Shown: piece by piece, positions 8,393-17,260 of the stretch
Layout: each line of letters opens with the position of its first letter
Position numbering within the stretch: the stretch's first letter is position 1
Source of the DNA: JBJXHN01 sp046233135
Lineage (GTDB): Bacteria > Pseudomonadota > Alphaproteobacteria > Rhodospirillales > Rhodospirillaceae
Reading direction: 5' to 3'
Length of the DNA stretch: 64,000 bases
NCBI GenBank assembly: GCA_046233135.1
Contig: JBJXHN010000005.1
Location: 496,001-560,000, forward strand
The notes under the pieces: model-generated
The model's database searches: none
What the model saw: the letters and a program-made list of their open reading frames with translations, nothing else
What the model was told of the DNA's origin: nothing
Program-made: the position numbers and the translations under genes

Positions 8393-9001
8393 CTACTCCT
8401 GGAACTCGATCCGATAGCTTTCGTGGCAGGAGCGGCAGATGGTCGAGACCTCGTCCAGCTTGGTGGTCAGGGTGGAGGCGTGGGGACCCGACGGGTCGGC
8501 CTGGGCCGCCCGGGCGGCGGCGGCGAAGCGGGTGGCGGCCGTTTGCAGCTCCGTCCCTAGCGCGCGGAAGCCTGCCGGCAGGGTCACGCCCGCCGCTCCC
8601 AGGCTGGTCAAGGCGCCGTTCGTGCCGCTTGAGCCCGGAAAACCCGTGCCGGCTTCCGGTCCCAGGCTCGGCGTGGGGGCGGGCTGGGCCATATGGTCGC
8701 GCAGGGCGGTGATCTGGGACCCCGACAGGCCGGTTTCCTTCATGGCCTGCCAGAAACGATGGCCGAAGTCGATTCGCGCCGAAGCGATCTCGGCGGCGGC
8801 CCCGAAATCCCGTGTGGACAGCGCTTGAAGAACCGCCTCCAAGTTCCCGATCTGGCCATGCATTTCGGCCATGAACGCGTCCCGTGCCGGCGCCGGCATG
8901 CTGACCGGTGTCCGGGAATCCCGCTCCGAAAACAAGCTGATCAGCGCCAAGGGGAGCGCCAAAAAGACGATCAACGCCAAGGCATTACGGGATTTACTCA
9001 T
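8393..9001 (-). CDS. Cytochrome c'-like class II c-type cytochrome, membrane-anchored or secreted
   Basis: A 202-residue protein with an N-terminal hydrophobic segment (ALALIVFLALPLALISLF) that serves as signal or anchor. One haem c motif CRSCH lies at the C-terminus in CRSCHESYRIEFQE, the placement typical of cytochrome c' four-helix bundles. Between the predicted helices is a Gly/Ser/Pro-rich insertion around residues 107-140, unusual for the family. Cytochromes c' bind NO or CO or transfer electrons; which applies is unknown. The start ATG 9001 has GGGAGGT directly upstream, a very short spacing; the frame is open to 9079. Confidence 0.78.
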   Translation of the reverse strand: MSKSRNALALIVFLALPLALISLFSERDSRTPVSMPAPARDAFMAEMHGQIGNLEAVLQALSTRDFGAAAEIASARIDFGHRFWQAMKETGLSGSQITALRDHMAQPAPTPSLGPEAGTGFPGSSGTNGALTSLGAAGVTLPAGFRALGTELQTAATRFAAAARAAQADPSGPHASTLTTKLDEVSTICRSCHESYRIEFQE

Positions 9002-9112
9002 ACCTCCCGCCTTTCCCGTCAGTTTCCTCCGTTCCCTTGATGCTATAGGGAGTAGAAAAACGCGGTCATTGATGTACATCAGTGTGCGATGCGGTAGTTG
9101 TCCCGCGATTGC

Positions 9113-10324
9113 TCAGCTTCGAAGCGCAGGGCCGGGATCGGATCCGGGCGGGGGATCATCGTGGGTTGCCCAGGTGACCAGGCCATCGGCGACGGGCGCT
9201 TGCAGGCGCGGCGGCGCCCAGCCCCAGCTTTCCGTTTCCCGGGGCAGGCGCAGCACCACCTGGGTATCCGCCCGGCGGGCCGGGCGGGTGGTCAGCCAGC
9301 TGGTCCAGCCCAGCCGCATCCCGCGCTTGGGCCGGCGGGAAAGGACCGTGGGGCGTACCGTCGGCGCGGCGGCTTCCAGGCGCAGGTCGGCTTCCACCTC
9401 CGGCCCCAGGTGATAGCGCACCAGGGCGGCCAGGCGGACGAAGGCTTCTCCGTCGGGCAGGAAGGCGCGGAAGCGGTCGGCGGGCAGGGGACCCAGGCGG
9501 ACCTCCACCTTGGCGTCCTGAATCCAGGCCCGGGTGCCGAGCATGGCATCCATGCCCAGCCGGTTGTTCACTCCCAGGCCGCCCAGCCCTCCGGCCTTGG
9601 TTGCCGGCCCCCGGCCGATGTGGGTATGGCTGGCGGGGTCCAAGGGGTGCCAGCGGCCGACGAACTGCTCCACATGCACCGGCGTCTGGAACAGGGCGCG
9701 GGCCACCCGGGTCAGCGTTTCCACCGAGCGGGGGCCATGGGCCAGGATTCCGGCGAAGGGCAGCAGGGCGCGGTCGCGCAGGGCCATGCGGTCGGCCAGC
9801 CCCGGCGTGGCCAGTCCCAGCAGCGCCTTCACCCAGGCCGCATAGGCACTGTCTTCCGGCGCCACGGGGGCGAAGCCGGGACGGATTGCCTTGCGGACTT
9901 CGTAGAACAGGCTGATCAGTCGGTGATTGAAGATATCCAGGAATTCGGCCATGCCCGTGTCCCGCCGCTTGGCCCGTTGCAGCAGCAGGTCGGCGAAGGG
10001 CTGGGGCAGGGGGCCATTGGGGCCGGCCAGACCGAGGAAGGCCACGGTCATCAGGAAGGGCAGGGGGTCTTCGGCATCGTCATCCTCGGCCCCGGCCATG
10101 GTCAGGCCGGCCACGTCGCTGGCCTGGAAGGTCGGGTCGGGGGTGGCGCGGAAACGCACCAGGGGCTCGCGGCGGCCGGTGATGTCGCCAATCCGCGCCC
10201 GCTCGGGATGCAGCAGTTCGAGCAGCCGCACCGCCTGGAAGAACTCCACGCGCTGGGGCTGGTCGAGCAGCAGGGACTCTAGATCAGTACCTTCCCGCCA
10301 GCCGTCGGCGGCCACGTCTTCCAT
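9113..10324 (-). CDS. tssG: Type VI secretion baseplate protein TssG
   Basis: TssG (ImpH/VasB family) is a wedge component of the T6SS baseplate, together with TssE, TssF and TssK. The 403-residue protein opens with the family pattern RVEFFQAVRLLELL and continues with IGDITGRREPLVRFRATPD and GLTMAG. It has GLAGPNGPLPQPFADLL, the diagnostic TssG region, near residue 105. It is the last gene of the minus-strand tss operon. The proposed start ATG 10324 overlaps the end of tssF by 46 bp, which suggests translational coupling. Confidence 0.93.
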   Translation of the reverse strand: MEDVAADGWREGTDLESLLLDQPQRVEFFQAVRLLELLHPERARIGDITGRREPLVRFRATPDPTFQASDVAGLTMAGAEDDDAEDPLPFLMTVAFLGLAGPNGPLPQPFADLLLQRAKRRDTGMAEFLDIFNHRLISLFYEVRKAIRPGFAPVAPEDSAYAAWVKALLGLATPGLADRMALRDRALLPFAGILAHGPRSVETLTRVARALFQTPVHVEQFVGRWHPLDPASHTHIGRGPATKAGGLGGLGVNNRLGMDAMLGTRAWIQDAKVEVRLGPLPADRFRAFLPDGEAFVRLAALVRYHLGPEVEADLRLEAAAPTVRPTVLSRRPKRGMRLGWTSWLTTRPARRADTQVVLRLPRETESWGWAPPRLQAPVADGLVTWATHDDPPPGSDPGPALRS

Positions 10325-12090
10325 AGGCCCTCGCGTTGTTTGGAGGTCATCGACAGTTCGACGAAGGAGTTGGCGGTGGTGTACAGCGCCAGGAAGCGGG
10401 CCAGCACCGATCCCAGCATCAAGGCGCTGGACCCGACAAAGGCGCGCTGGTCCACCTCAAGCGTGATGGCGGTGCCCTGGCAGAAGCCCCGCCAAGCGTC
10501 CCGGCCCAGGCGGCGCACGGCCGGCTGGGTGTGCAGGCCGGTCAGCCCGGCCACCTGCTGGCGGGCGGCGGGGATGTTGTCGGGGCAGTAAAGGTGCAGG
10601 ATCTCCCGCAGCGCATCCAGGCAGCGCTGACCGTCCCCCAGGCTCAGATGGTTCAGGGACAGCTGGCTGACCAGCCGCCACAGGGTCGCCCCGCCCAGCT
10701 CCGGGTAATAGGTGGGGGTGGGGCGGCGCAGGCACAGGATCTCCCGGGCCGGGATGGTTTCCTCGGGCATCAGCAGGGCGCCGGCGGGGATCTGTTCGGC
10801 CAGGGTGCGGTTGGTGCACAGGGTCCGCACATAGACGGTTTCGGCGGGCGGGCGGGTGGCTTGCAGATCCAGGTCGACGAAGGAAATGACCATCTCCGTC
10901 CCCGGCAGGTCTGGCCGCGCGGTCTGGCGGCGCCGGGCGATCCAGTGGACGGCGTGGTCTTCCACCCGCCAGTGGTCGAAGCTGAAATAGGGCACCAGGG
11001 CGCGGGCCGGCTGGTCATCCTTGGCCGACAGAGACACCCGGGTGATGGAATGGATCTCGGTAAAGGCTTCCCGTCGCACATCCGGGGTGACGGGATATTC
11101 GAAGCGGCGGTGATCCAGGCGCACCGGCTCCGCACTTTTGGGGAACAGGTTCAGTGCCGGGGTGCAGCCCAGCAGCAGGTTTTCCGCATCGGGCTGGAAG
11201 CTCTCGTCACGCGCCCGGTCCAGGCACAGCAGGATCTCGACGGTATCGGCCGGAGGCCGGCGGCGCAGACCGGCGATGTCGAAGAAGCGGAACTTCTCGG
11301 GGAAGACGAAGTATTCCTGGATCAGGCGGAAGCCGGGATGGCCCGTATCCGGGTCGGGCAGCAGGGCTTCGGTGTTGTCCAGCCCCACCGGGCGCAGGGC
11401 GCGGGGACCCAGGAACGCCGGGGCCATGCCGCCGTCGTCCACGGCGACCACATCCACCACGTCGGCATTGATCAGCTCGTACAAGCCCCGCACCAGCAGG
11501 GGATCGCCGCCGGCGATATGAAAACGCAGCGAGTCCAGTGCCGTCAGACCGCCCAGCGGGCCGCCGACGCCGGTCAGGCGGATGGACAGCACCTGGGCAA
11601 TGCGGGTGAGGTCCAGGAAATCGTATGCTGCCGCCGGTTTCATGGAAACATCGAGCACCCGCACCGGCCACAGGGTGACGGGATAGCTGGTGCGGAAGCG
11701 GCAGGCGGGGCCGGACTGGCTGGCGGCATCCAGCGGCGTGCCGGCGGCCACGGTGAAGCCTTCCGGCGGCGGCGGATTGTCGGCACCCACGGCGAAGCGG
11801 GCGATGGTGGCCGGCGGCACCGGTCGGACGAGGTTGGGGTAAAGAACTTCGAGCAGGGCCTGGGGGATTTCCGGGAAGTCGCTGTCCAGCCGCCAGCGCA
11901 CCCGGGCGGTCAGGAAGGCCACCGCCTCGATCAGCCGTTCCACATGGGGATCGGGGCATTCGCCGGGACCCAGCTCCAGACGGGCGGCGATCTTGGGGTA
12001 CTTCTGGGCAAACGCCACCCCTTCCCGCCGCAGCCAGGTCAGTTCATCGTTGAAATAGCGGACAAGGTCTTCCTCGAAATTGCCGCGCAC
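10279..12090 (-). CDS. tssF: Type VI secretion baseplate protein TssF
   Basis: TssF (ImpG/VasA family), 603 residues, the scaffold of the T6SS baseplate wedge. The N-terminus is characteristic: YFNDELTWLRREGVAFAQ, then PDPHVERLIEAVAFLTARV and PEIPQALLEVLYPNL. GTG 12090 is preferred to upstream starts because it begins the conserved N-terminus and has GGGAGG upstream. It begins 2 bp after the tssE stop, so the genes are coupled. The order tssE-tssF-tssG is the standard baseplate cassette. Confidence 0.94.
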   Translation of the reverse strand: MRGNFEEDLVRYFNDELTWLRREGVAFAQKYPKIAARLELGPGECPDPHVERLIEAVAFLTARVRWRLDSDFPEIPQALLEVLYPNLVRPVPPATIARFAVGADNPPPPEGFTVAAGTPLDAASQSGPACRFRTSYPVTLWPVRVLDVSMKPAAAYDFLDLTRIAQVLSIRLTGVGGPLGGLTALDSLRFHIAGGDPLLVRGLYELINADVVDVVAVDDGGMAPAFLGPRALRPVGLDNTEALLPDPDTGHPGFRLIQEYFVFPEKFRFFDIAGLRRRPPADTVEILLCLDRARDESFQPDAENLLLGCTPALNLFPKSAEPVRLDHRRFEYPVTPDVRREAFTEIHSITRVSLSAKDDQPARALVPYFSFDHWRVEDHAVHWIARRRQTARPDLPGTEMVISFVDLDLQATRPPAETVYVRTLCTNRTLAEQIPAGALLMPEETIPAREILCLRRPTPTYYPELGGATLWRLVSQLSLNHLSLGDGQRCLDALREILHLYCPDNIPAARQQVAGLTGLHTQPAVRRLGRDAWRGFCQGTAITLEVDQRAFVGSSALMLGSVLARFLALYTTANSFVELSMTSKQREGLWKTWPPTAGGKVLI

Positions 12091-12092
12091 GG

Positions 12093-12563
12093 CTAATCGT
12101 CCTCCCGTCCGTAAAGATCGAACACGGTGACCGGAAAGGCCAGCGGCTCGCCCACGGTGCCCACGGTCAGCACGCCGCGCACCTCCACCACCATCGACTG
12201 GGAATGGTCGTCGGTGCGCACCACCGCCACTTCCGGATCGGCGATGCGCGGTTCGAAGGCGCGCAGGGCGTCGGCCAGATCCAGGCACAGCCGGCGGCGG
12301 GCGACGGACTGCTTCAGGCTGCGGCTGATCAGGTCGGGGATGCCGTAGTCCAGCACCGTACCGGGGTTATCCGGATTGGGAATGCGCAACGGCCGCTGGG
12401 TATTGAACAGGCGCGCCACATCCCGCTGGAGGGACTCGTGCAGGGCGCGGCCTTCCAGGATGCGTAAGGGGCGCGGTTCCACGCTGGTGTCCTTCGGCGC
12501 GTCGTCGACAAGCCGGTCGAACAGCGGGACCCGCGCCCCCGCATGGGGCCGGTACTGGGCCAT
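12093..12563 (-). CDS. tssE: Type VI secretion baseplate protein TssE (gp25-like)
   Basis: 156-residue homologue of phage T4 gp25, the baseplate hub protein that initiates sheath assembly. Conserved features are VPLFDRLVDD at the N-terminus, RDVARLFNTQRPLR, VLDYGIPDL and the basic IADPEVAV segment before the final sheet. It lies 18 bp downstream of hcp on the same strand and is followed at once by tssF. Confidence 0.93.
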   Translation of the reverse strand: MAQYRPHAGARVPLFDRLVDDAPKDTSVEPRPLRILEGRALHESLQRDVARLFNTQRPLRIPNPDNPGTVLDYGIPDLISRSLKQSVARRRLCLDLADALRAFEPRIADPEVAVVRTDDHSQSMVVEVRGVLTVGTVGEPLAFPVTVFDLYGREDD

Positions 12564-12581
12564 GCCTCAGCCGCCGTCCGG

Positions 12582-13127
12582 TCAGCCGGACTTGGCGGTT
12601 TCGAGGTTGTAGGCCCCGGCGGTCTTGCCGGCGTTGGATACGTCTTCCTTCTGCACAGTCCAGTTGGTGTCGATCTTGGTGTAGCTGATGATGAAGTGAT
12701 CGACCGGCTTGGATTCCGTTTCGTAGCGGTCCTTGGCCCCCACTGGCGGGTTGCGCCCGGCCGACTGGTCCTTGAAGAACTGCTCGAAATTGGCGATCAC
12801 GCACTTCTGCAGCTTGATTTCCTGCTGCACCGTCAGCGCCGTGCCGTCGTGGCGCATGATATGGATGGTGCATTCGCCCAGGTTGGTGCCCACGCAGGAT
12901 GCCTGCAGCAGCAGCGGCGAGGCCTGCGAGCTTTCGCAGAACACTTCGATCCCGAAGTGGTTGGACTGACCGACGGTGCGTTCGCCGCCGGAGATGTTCC
13001 ACTGTACGGGCAAGGTGACCTTGTAGTGGAGTTCGTGGGCGGTGAGCCATTCTTCATGGCCGTCGATGGCGCTTTCGCCCTTGGGCGTGGCCGACCCGCC
13101 TTCAAACTTCAACAGGATGACCGACAT
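12582..13127 (-). CDS. hcp: Hcp, type VI secretion inner-tube protein
   Basis: Hcp (TssD) forms stacked hexameric rings as the T6SS inner tube and is also secreted. The 181-residue protein begins MSVILLKFE and shows the Hcp1-type pattern: GHEEWLTAHELHYKV, NHFGIEVFCES with TLPVQWNI, and YTKIDTNWTV near the C-terminus. AGGAGT lies 8 nt before ATG 13127. It is encoded between tssC and tssE, as in several alphaproteobacterial and rhizobial loci. No effector domain is fused to it. Confidence 0.93.
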   Translation of the reverse strand: MSVILLKFEGGSATPKGESAIDGHEEWLTAHELHYKVTLPVQWNISGGERTVGQSNHFGIEVFCESSQASPLLLQASCVGTNLGECTIHIMRHDGTALTVQQEIKLQKCVIANFEQFFKDQSAGRNPPVGAKDRYETESKPVDHFIISYTKIDTNWTVQKEDVSNAGKTAGAYNLETAKSG

Positions 13128-13190
13128 ACTGGCTTACTCCTGATCGTATCCAGTGAGGTATGGAATTGAATTCGCCGTTCCGGGGTCCGA

Positions 13191-14693
13191 TCAGGCCGCC
13201 GGCGGCGGCAGCTCGGCAACCAGGCGCAGCGAGGCGGTCAGCTCTTCCAGCTGGAAATGCGGGCGCAGGAAGACGGTGGCATTGTAGCACCCTGGCTTGC
13301 CCGGGATCTCGGTGACGTCCACCCGGCCTTCGCGCAGGGGGAACTGGGCCTTGATCTCCTGTCCGGCGTCATCGTCCAGCAGAATGTAATCAGCCAGCCA
13401 GGTGTTCAGGTAATCCGACACGTTGGCCGCCGTCATGAACGAGCCGATCTTGTCGCGCATGATCACCTTGATGTAGTGGGCGAAGCGCGACGCGGCGAGG
13501 ATGTAGGGCAGCTTGGCCGACAGCTCGGCGTTGGCATTGGCGAAAGCGGTGTTGTACTTCTTGGGTTTGTTGGCCGTCTGGCCCCCGAAGAAGGCCGCCT
13601 TGTCCGTGCCCTTGCCGTGGCAGATGGCGATGAAGCCCAGGTCCGACAGTTCCTTTTCCCGCCGGTCGGTGATCGCCAGTTCGGTCGGGCACTTCAGGGC
13701 GATGTCGCCCTCGTCGGTGCGGAAGGTGTGGGCCGGCAGGCCTTCCACCAGGCCGCCGCCTTCGACGCCGCGAATGGCGGCGGTCCAGCCGTACAGCGAA
13801 AAGGCGTTGGTGATGCGCTGGGCCATCACATAGGCGCTGTTCATCCACAGATAGCGGCTGTGGTCGGTGCCGTCGGTGTCTTCCACATAGGTCACGCCTT
13901 CCACAGGCACCGTGTCCGGACCATAGGGCAGGCGGCCGAGGACGCGGGGCATGGTCAGTGCCACATAGCGGCTGTCTTCGCTTTCCCGGAAGGAGCGCCA
14001 TTTGATCAGTTCGGCGCTTTCGAAGATCTTGGCCAAGTCGCGGGGCACCGACAGTTCGGTGAAGCTGTCCATGTCGAACAGGCGCGGTGAAGCGGCGGAC
14101 AGGAACGGCGCATGGGCGCCGGCAGCGACCTGGGAGATCTTTTCCAGCAGGGCCATGTCCTGCGGGTGGCGGGTGAATTCATAGTCGCCCACCAGCACCG
14201 AATAGGGAGTGCCGCCGAAGGTGCCGTATTCTTCTTCGTAGACCATTTTGAACAGCGCGCTCTGATCGAACTCGCTGGCCTTTTCCAGGTCCTTCAGCAG
14301 ATCGGCCTTGGAGACGTTGAGCACGCGGATCTTCAGCTTGGTGCCGGTTTCCGTGTTGAACACCAGATAGTGCAGGCCGCGCCAGGAGCCTTCCAGCTGC
14401 TGGAACTCGGGCGCATGCATCACGGCATTCAGCTGCTGGCTGATCAGGTCGTCGATTTCGGCGATGCGGTCGTTGATCAGGGTGGCGGTGTCCTTGGACA
14501 CCGTCTTTTCTTCGGCCAGCACCTGTTCCACGAATTCGCTGATCAGGTCGCGGGCATAGCCGCGCTGTTCTTCGGTACGGGCCATATGGCCGTCGTCGAT
14601 GATGCGGTCGACCAGCGAGGCATTGCCCGCGTCGGCCTTCTTCGCCCCGCCCTTGGCGGCCGGCTTCTTTTGGTCGTTCGTCTCTTCAGCCAT
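13191..14693 (-). CDS. tssC: Type VI secretion contractile sheath large subunit TssC
   Basis: TssC (VipB/EvpB), 500 residues, assembles with TssB into the contractile sheath. Recognisable segments are LEGSWRGLHYLVFNTETG, FKMVYEEEYGTFGGTPYSVL and LPRDLAK-type SVPRDLAKIFES. PRVLGRLPYG follows, then FAHYIKVIMRDKIGSF and the C-terminal DAGQEIKAQFPLREGRV. The N-terminal 25 residues are Lys/Ala-rich and likely flexible. ATG 14693 has GGGAG 7 nt upstream. It lies 97 bp downstream of tssB. Confidence 0.96.
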   Translation of the reverse strand: MAEETNDQKKPAAKGGAKKADAGNASLVDRIIDDGHMARTEEQRGYARDLISEFVEQVLAEEKTVSKDTATLINDRIAEIDDLISQQLNAVMHAPEFQQLEGSWRGLHYLVFNTETGTKLKIRVLNVSKADLLKDLEKASEFDQSALFKMVYEEEYGTFGGTPYSVLVGDYEFTRHPQDMALLEKISQVAAGAHAPFLSAASPRLFDMDSFTELSVPRDLAKIFESAELIKWRSFRESEDSRYVALTMPRVLGRLPYGPDTVPVEGVTYVEDTDGTDHSRYLWMNSAYVMAQRITNAFSLYGWTAAIRGVEGGGLVEGLPAHTFRTDEGDIALKCPTELAITDRREKELSDLGFIAICHGKGTDKAAFFGGQTANKPKKYNTAFANANAELSAKLPYILAASRFAHYIKVIMRDKIGSFMTAANVSDYLNTWLADYILLDDDAGQEIKAQFPLREGRVDVTEIPGKPGCYNATVFLRPHFQLEELTASLRLVAELPPPAA

Positions 14694-14790
14694 CTGACTC
14701 TCCCGGATCCCTGGCGCCCGGCCGGCATCGCAACGGTGGTGGTCATCGTCGCGGCGGCTGCGGGCTTGGTCTGTTCAGGCGCGCTGCGCC

Positions 14791-15282
14791 TTATTTGCTC
14801 AGCTCGTCCTTCAGTTTCTTCTGGTTGTCGGTGTTCGACGCCACCTCTTCCAGAAGACCATCCAGTTCGTCGTTGCCGTCCAGCTTGGTCAGCAGGTCGG
14901 ACAAGCGCTGGCGGGCTTCGAACAGCTTGCGCAGCGGTTCCACTTGCTTGATCACGGCCACCGGCTCGAAATCCTCCAGGGAGGTGAATTTCAGTTCGAC
15001 GTTCAGGGACGAATCGTCGCCGGCCAGGGTGTTGGGGACCTGATAGGCCAGCCGCGGGGCCGCGCCTTCCAGAACCTCGTCGAAGTTGTCGCGGTCGATC
15101 TCGACGAATTTCCGATCCTTTACCTTGGGCAGCGGCTCTTCCGGCTTGCCGGACAGGTCGGCCATCACGCCCACCAGGAACGGAAGTTCCTTCTTTTCGA
15201 TGGCGCCCCCGGTCTCGACGTCATAGGTGATCTTGACGCGCGGCGGGCGGACCCGAAGAAGCTTGTGCTGAAGACTTTCCAT
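14791..15282 (-). CDS. tssB: Type VI secretion contractile sheath small subunit TssB
   Basis: TssB (VipA/EvpA), 163 residues. The family signature begins RVKITYDVETGGAIEKKELP, followed by GVMADLSG, and ends in the helical LRKLFEARQRLSDLLTKLDG segment. ATG 15282 is selected because it aligns with the conserved N-terminus; the frame opens at 15315. It is the first gene of the minus-strand tss operon (tssB-tssC-hcp-tssE-tssF-tssG), so the promoter should lie in the 15.3-15.7 kb gap. Confidence 0.95.
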   Translation of the reverse strand: MESLQHKLLRVRPPRVKITYDVETGGAIEKKELPFLVGVMADLSGKPEEPLPKVKDRKFVEIDRDNFDEVLEGAAPRLAYQVPNTLAGDDSSLNVELKFTSLEDFEPVAVIKQVEPLRKLFEARQRLSDLLTKLDGNDELDGLLEEVASNTDNQKKLKDELSK

Positions 15283-15766
15283 TCTTGCGGTTCCCGAATT
15301 CCAATAGCTGTTCAATACAAGCCGTTCGCGGCCCCGGCCGTCCGACGCCTGCCCCCAATGGTCAGATCCCCGTCACAGCCATTCCTTTGCAGTCTATCCA
15401 AATGTGGTGAAACATCAAGTATTTATGGTCCTATTCTCAAACGACATGCGAACCCTGGTCTGTAAACCCTTTGTTAACGCAAAATCCAGTGGTCTACCTA
15501 CCTTTATACCGCGATATGTCGTGGTTTCCCGGTGATTTTTGCAGTGCGGCAGAGAACGGATACTTCTTAATTTCTTTTAATCATTACTGACACTTCCTGA
15601 ACATTCGTCCGGTTTCTTGACGATCCTGGGCGGAGCGATCGTTTTTCCCGGATTCCGGATTCGCCCTCGACGCCCCCCCGCGTTGTGCGCTACCGTTGCC
15701 GGGTGATTTAACATTATGCGACTGGGTGATTTGCCGCAAGGCGCGCAACACAAGGGAGTGACTCAT
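15283..15766. promoter_or_regulatory. Divergent control region between tssB and nikK
   Basis: This 484-bp gap has a markedly AT-rich centre (about 15400-15600), unlike the surrounding genes. It must hold the promoters for the tss operon (minus) and the nickel/cobalt genes (plus). The 9-bp direct repeat GGGTGATTT occurs at 15701-15709 and 15724-15732, 23 bp apart, just before nikK. I saw no convincing sigma-54, NikR or cobalamin-riboswitch pattern by eye. Confidence 0.5.
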
Positions 15767-16582
15767 ATGCGTTTCGTCCTTAACAATAAGTCTGTGCCGA
15801 GGTCGGTTGTTACCGGGGCGCTGCTGGCCGTGGCCGGTGGTGTCGGTATTGGTGTGGCCCCGGCGCAGGCCCACTTCCAGGAACTGATCCCCACTCCGGC
15901 GATCGTCACGCCCGACACGGCCTCCGGGGGCAAGGTGGATCTGGCGCTGACCTTCACCCATCCCTTTGAAGGCGGGCCGGTGATGAGCATGGGGCAGCCC
16001 CAGGCCTTCGGCGTCACGGTCGATGGAACCACCACTGACCTGCTGGACAGTCTGGTGGAAACCCCGATCGAAGGGCAGGTGGCCTACACCGCGTCGCATA
16101 ATGTTGCAGGGCCTGGGGACTACATCTATCATGTGACCCCGGCGCCCTATTGGGAGCCGGCGGAAGGGGTGATGATCGTGCATCACACGAAGGTGGTGGT
16201 GGACGCATTCGGTGCCGACGAGGGCTGGGATGCGGTGGTCGGTCTGCCGGTGGAGATCCTGCCGCTGACCCGGCCTTATGGCCTCTATGCCGGCAACCTG
16301 TTCCGGGGCGTGGTGACCAAGGCCGGCGATCCGGTGCCCGGGGCGACGGTCGAGGTGGAATGGCGCAACGACGGCACCGTGACCGCGCCGACGGACGTGC
16401 ATATCACCCAGGTGGTGAAGGCCGATGCCAACGGTGTCTTTGCCTTTGCCATGCCCCGGTCCGGCTGGTGGGGATTCGCCGCGCTGCTGGAAGCCGAGGA
16501 GACGATGGCCAATCCGGACGGAGAACAGGTGCCCGTCGAAGAGGGGGCGCTGATCTGGGTCCACACGGATGCGATGGACTAA
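15767..16582 (+). CDS. Secreted DUF4198 protein, NikK-like nickel/cobalt uptake component
   Basis: About 271 residues with a signal peptide (GALLAVAGGVGIGVAPAQA, cleavage before HFQEL). Family DUF4198 proteins bind or capture metal outside the membrane. NikK-type members are extra components of ECF nickel transporters (NikKMLQO). The mature protein starts with His (AHFQELIPT), as does NikL nearby, and has a MIVHHTKV motif that might ligand metal. Beta-sandwich domains with GAGDPVPGATVEVEW-like repeats fit the family. ATG 15767 is preferred over 15716 because AAGGGAG precedes it and the signal peptide starts there. It is followed after 42 bp by the membrane component gene. Confidence 0.83.
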   Translation: MRFVLNNKSVPRSVVTGALLAVAGGVGIGVAPAQAHFQELIPTPAIVTPDTASGGKVDLALTFTHPFEGGPVMSMGQPQAFGVTVDGTTTDLLDSLVETPIEGQVAYTASHNVAGPGDYIYHVTPAPYWEPAEGVMIVHHTKVVVDAFGADEGWDAVVGLPVEILPLTRPYGLYAGNLFRGVVTKAGDPVPGATVEVEWRNDGTVTAPTDVHITQVVKADANGVFAFAMPRSGWWGFAALLEAEETMANPDGEQVPVEEGALIWVHTDAMD

Positions 16583-16624
16583 CTTCCGCCGGATCCCGGC
16601 AAACCACTCAGGAGGCCCGCCGCC

Positions 16625-17260
16625 ATGCATATCGCCGATGGGATCGTTCCCCTGGTCGTCGCCGGCCCGATGACCGCTCTGGCCGTGGCTGGGGTGGCCC
16701 GGGGCCTGATGGATCTGAAGGAAGAACGCCTGCCCGCCTGTGCGATGATGGCCGCTGTGGTGTTCGTCGCCAGCCTGATCCACGTGCCGGTGGGGCCGTC
16801 CAGCGCCCATCTGCTGCTGACCGGGCTGGCGGGGATCCTCGCGGGATGGGCCGTCTTCCCCATCCTGCTGGTGACCCTGGGGCTGCAGGCGGTCTTTTTC
16901 GGCTTTGGCGGTCTGGCGGTGCTGGGGGTGAACACCCTGAACATGGCGCTGCCGGCGGTGGGGGCTTTTCTGGTGTGGCGGCTGCTGTCCCGCCGTCTGT
17001 CCATCCCCCTGGCGGCCGGCCTGGCGAGCGGCCTGGCCATCGTCGGCGCGGCGGGCATGGTGGCGCTGACCCTGGCCTTGTCCGGCGAGGGCGTGCAGGC
17101 GGCGGCCTGGCTGGTGCTGGGCTCCAACCTGCCGGTGGCGGTGATGGAAGCGATGGTCACCGGTGCGGTGGCCGCCTTCCTGATGAAGGTGCGGCCCGAG
17201 ACCCTGGTGCCCGGAGACCGCCGCGCGGCCTCCGCCGAAGCGCTGGCGGCGGTGGAATGA
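16625..17260 (+). CDS. CbiM/NikM-type substrate-binding membrane component of ECF Ni/Co transporter
   Basis: Energy-coupling-factor transporter S component. The CbiM/NikM hallmark N-terminus MHIADGIVP has His2, whose amino group and side chain bind Ni2+ or Co2+ in characterised members. The protein has 211 residues and about six or seven membrane helices. HVPVGPSSAHLLLTGLAGI and GVNTLNMALPA are family motifs. ATG 16625 has AGGAGG 9 nt upstream. Whether it transports Ni or Co cannot be read from the sequence; the NikK/NikL neighbours favour nickel. The T component (NikQ) and ATPase (NikO) are absent from this window. Confidence 0.88.
   Translation: MHIADGIVPLVVAGPMTALAVAGVARGLMDLKEERLPACAMMAAVVFVASLIHVPVGPSSAHLLLTGLAGILAGWAVFPILLVTLGLQAVFFGFGGLAVLGVNTLNMALPAVGAFLVWRLLSRRLSIPLAAGLASGLAIVGAAGMVALTLALSGEGVQAAAWLVLGSNLPVAVMEAMVTGAVAAFLMKVRPETLVPGDRRAASAEALAAVE

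Noticed and set aside
9098..10282. Long open frame antisense to tssG
   Set aside because: High-GC shadow of tssG; Gly/Gln-rich with no recognisable domain.
15316..15766. Sigma-54 or cobalamin-riboswitch site in the tssB/nikK gap
   Set aside because: No convincing -24/-12 or conserved B12-box pattern was found by eye.
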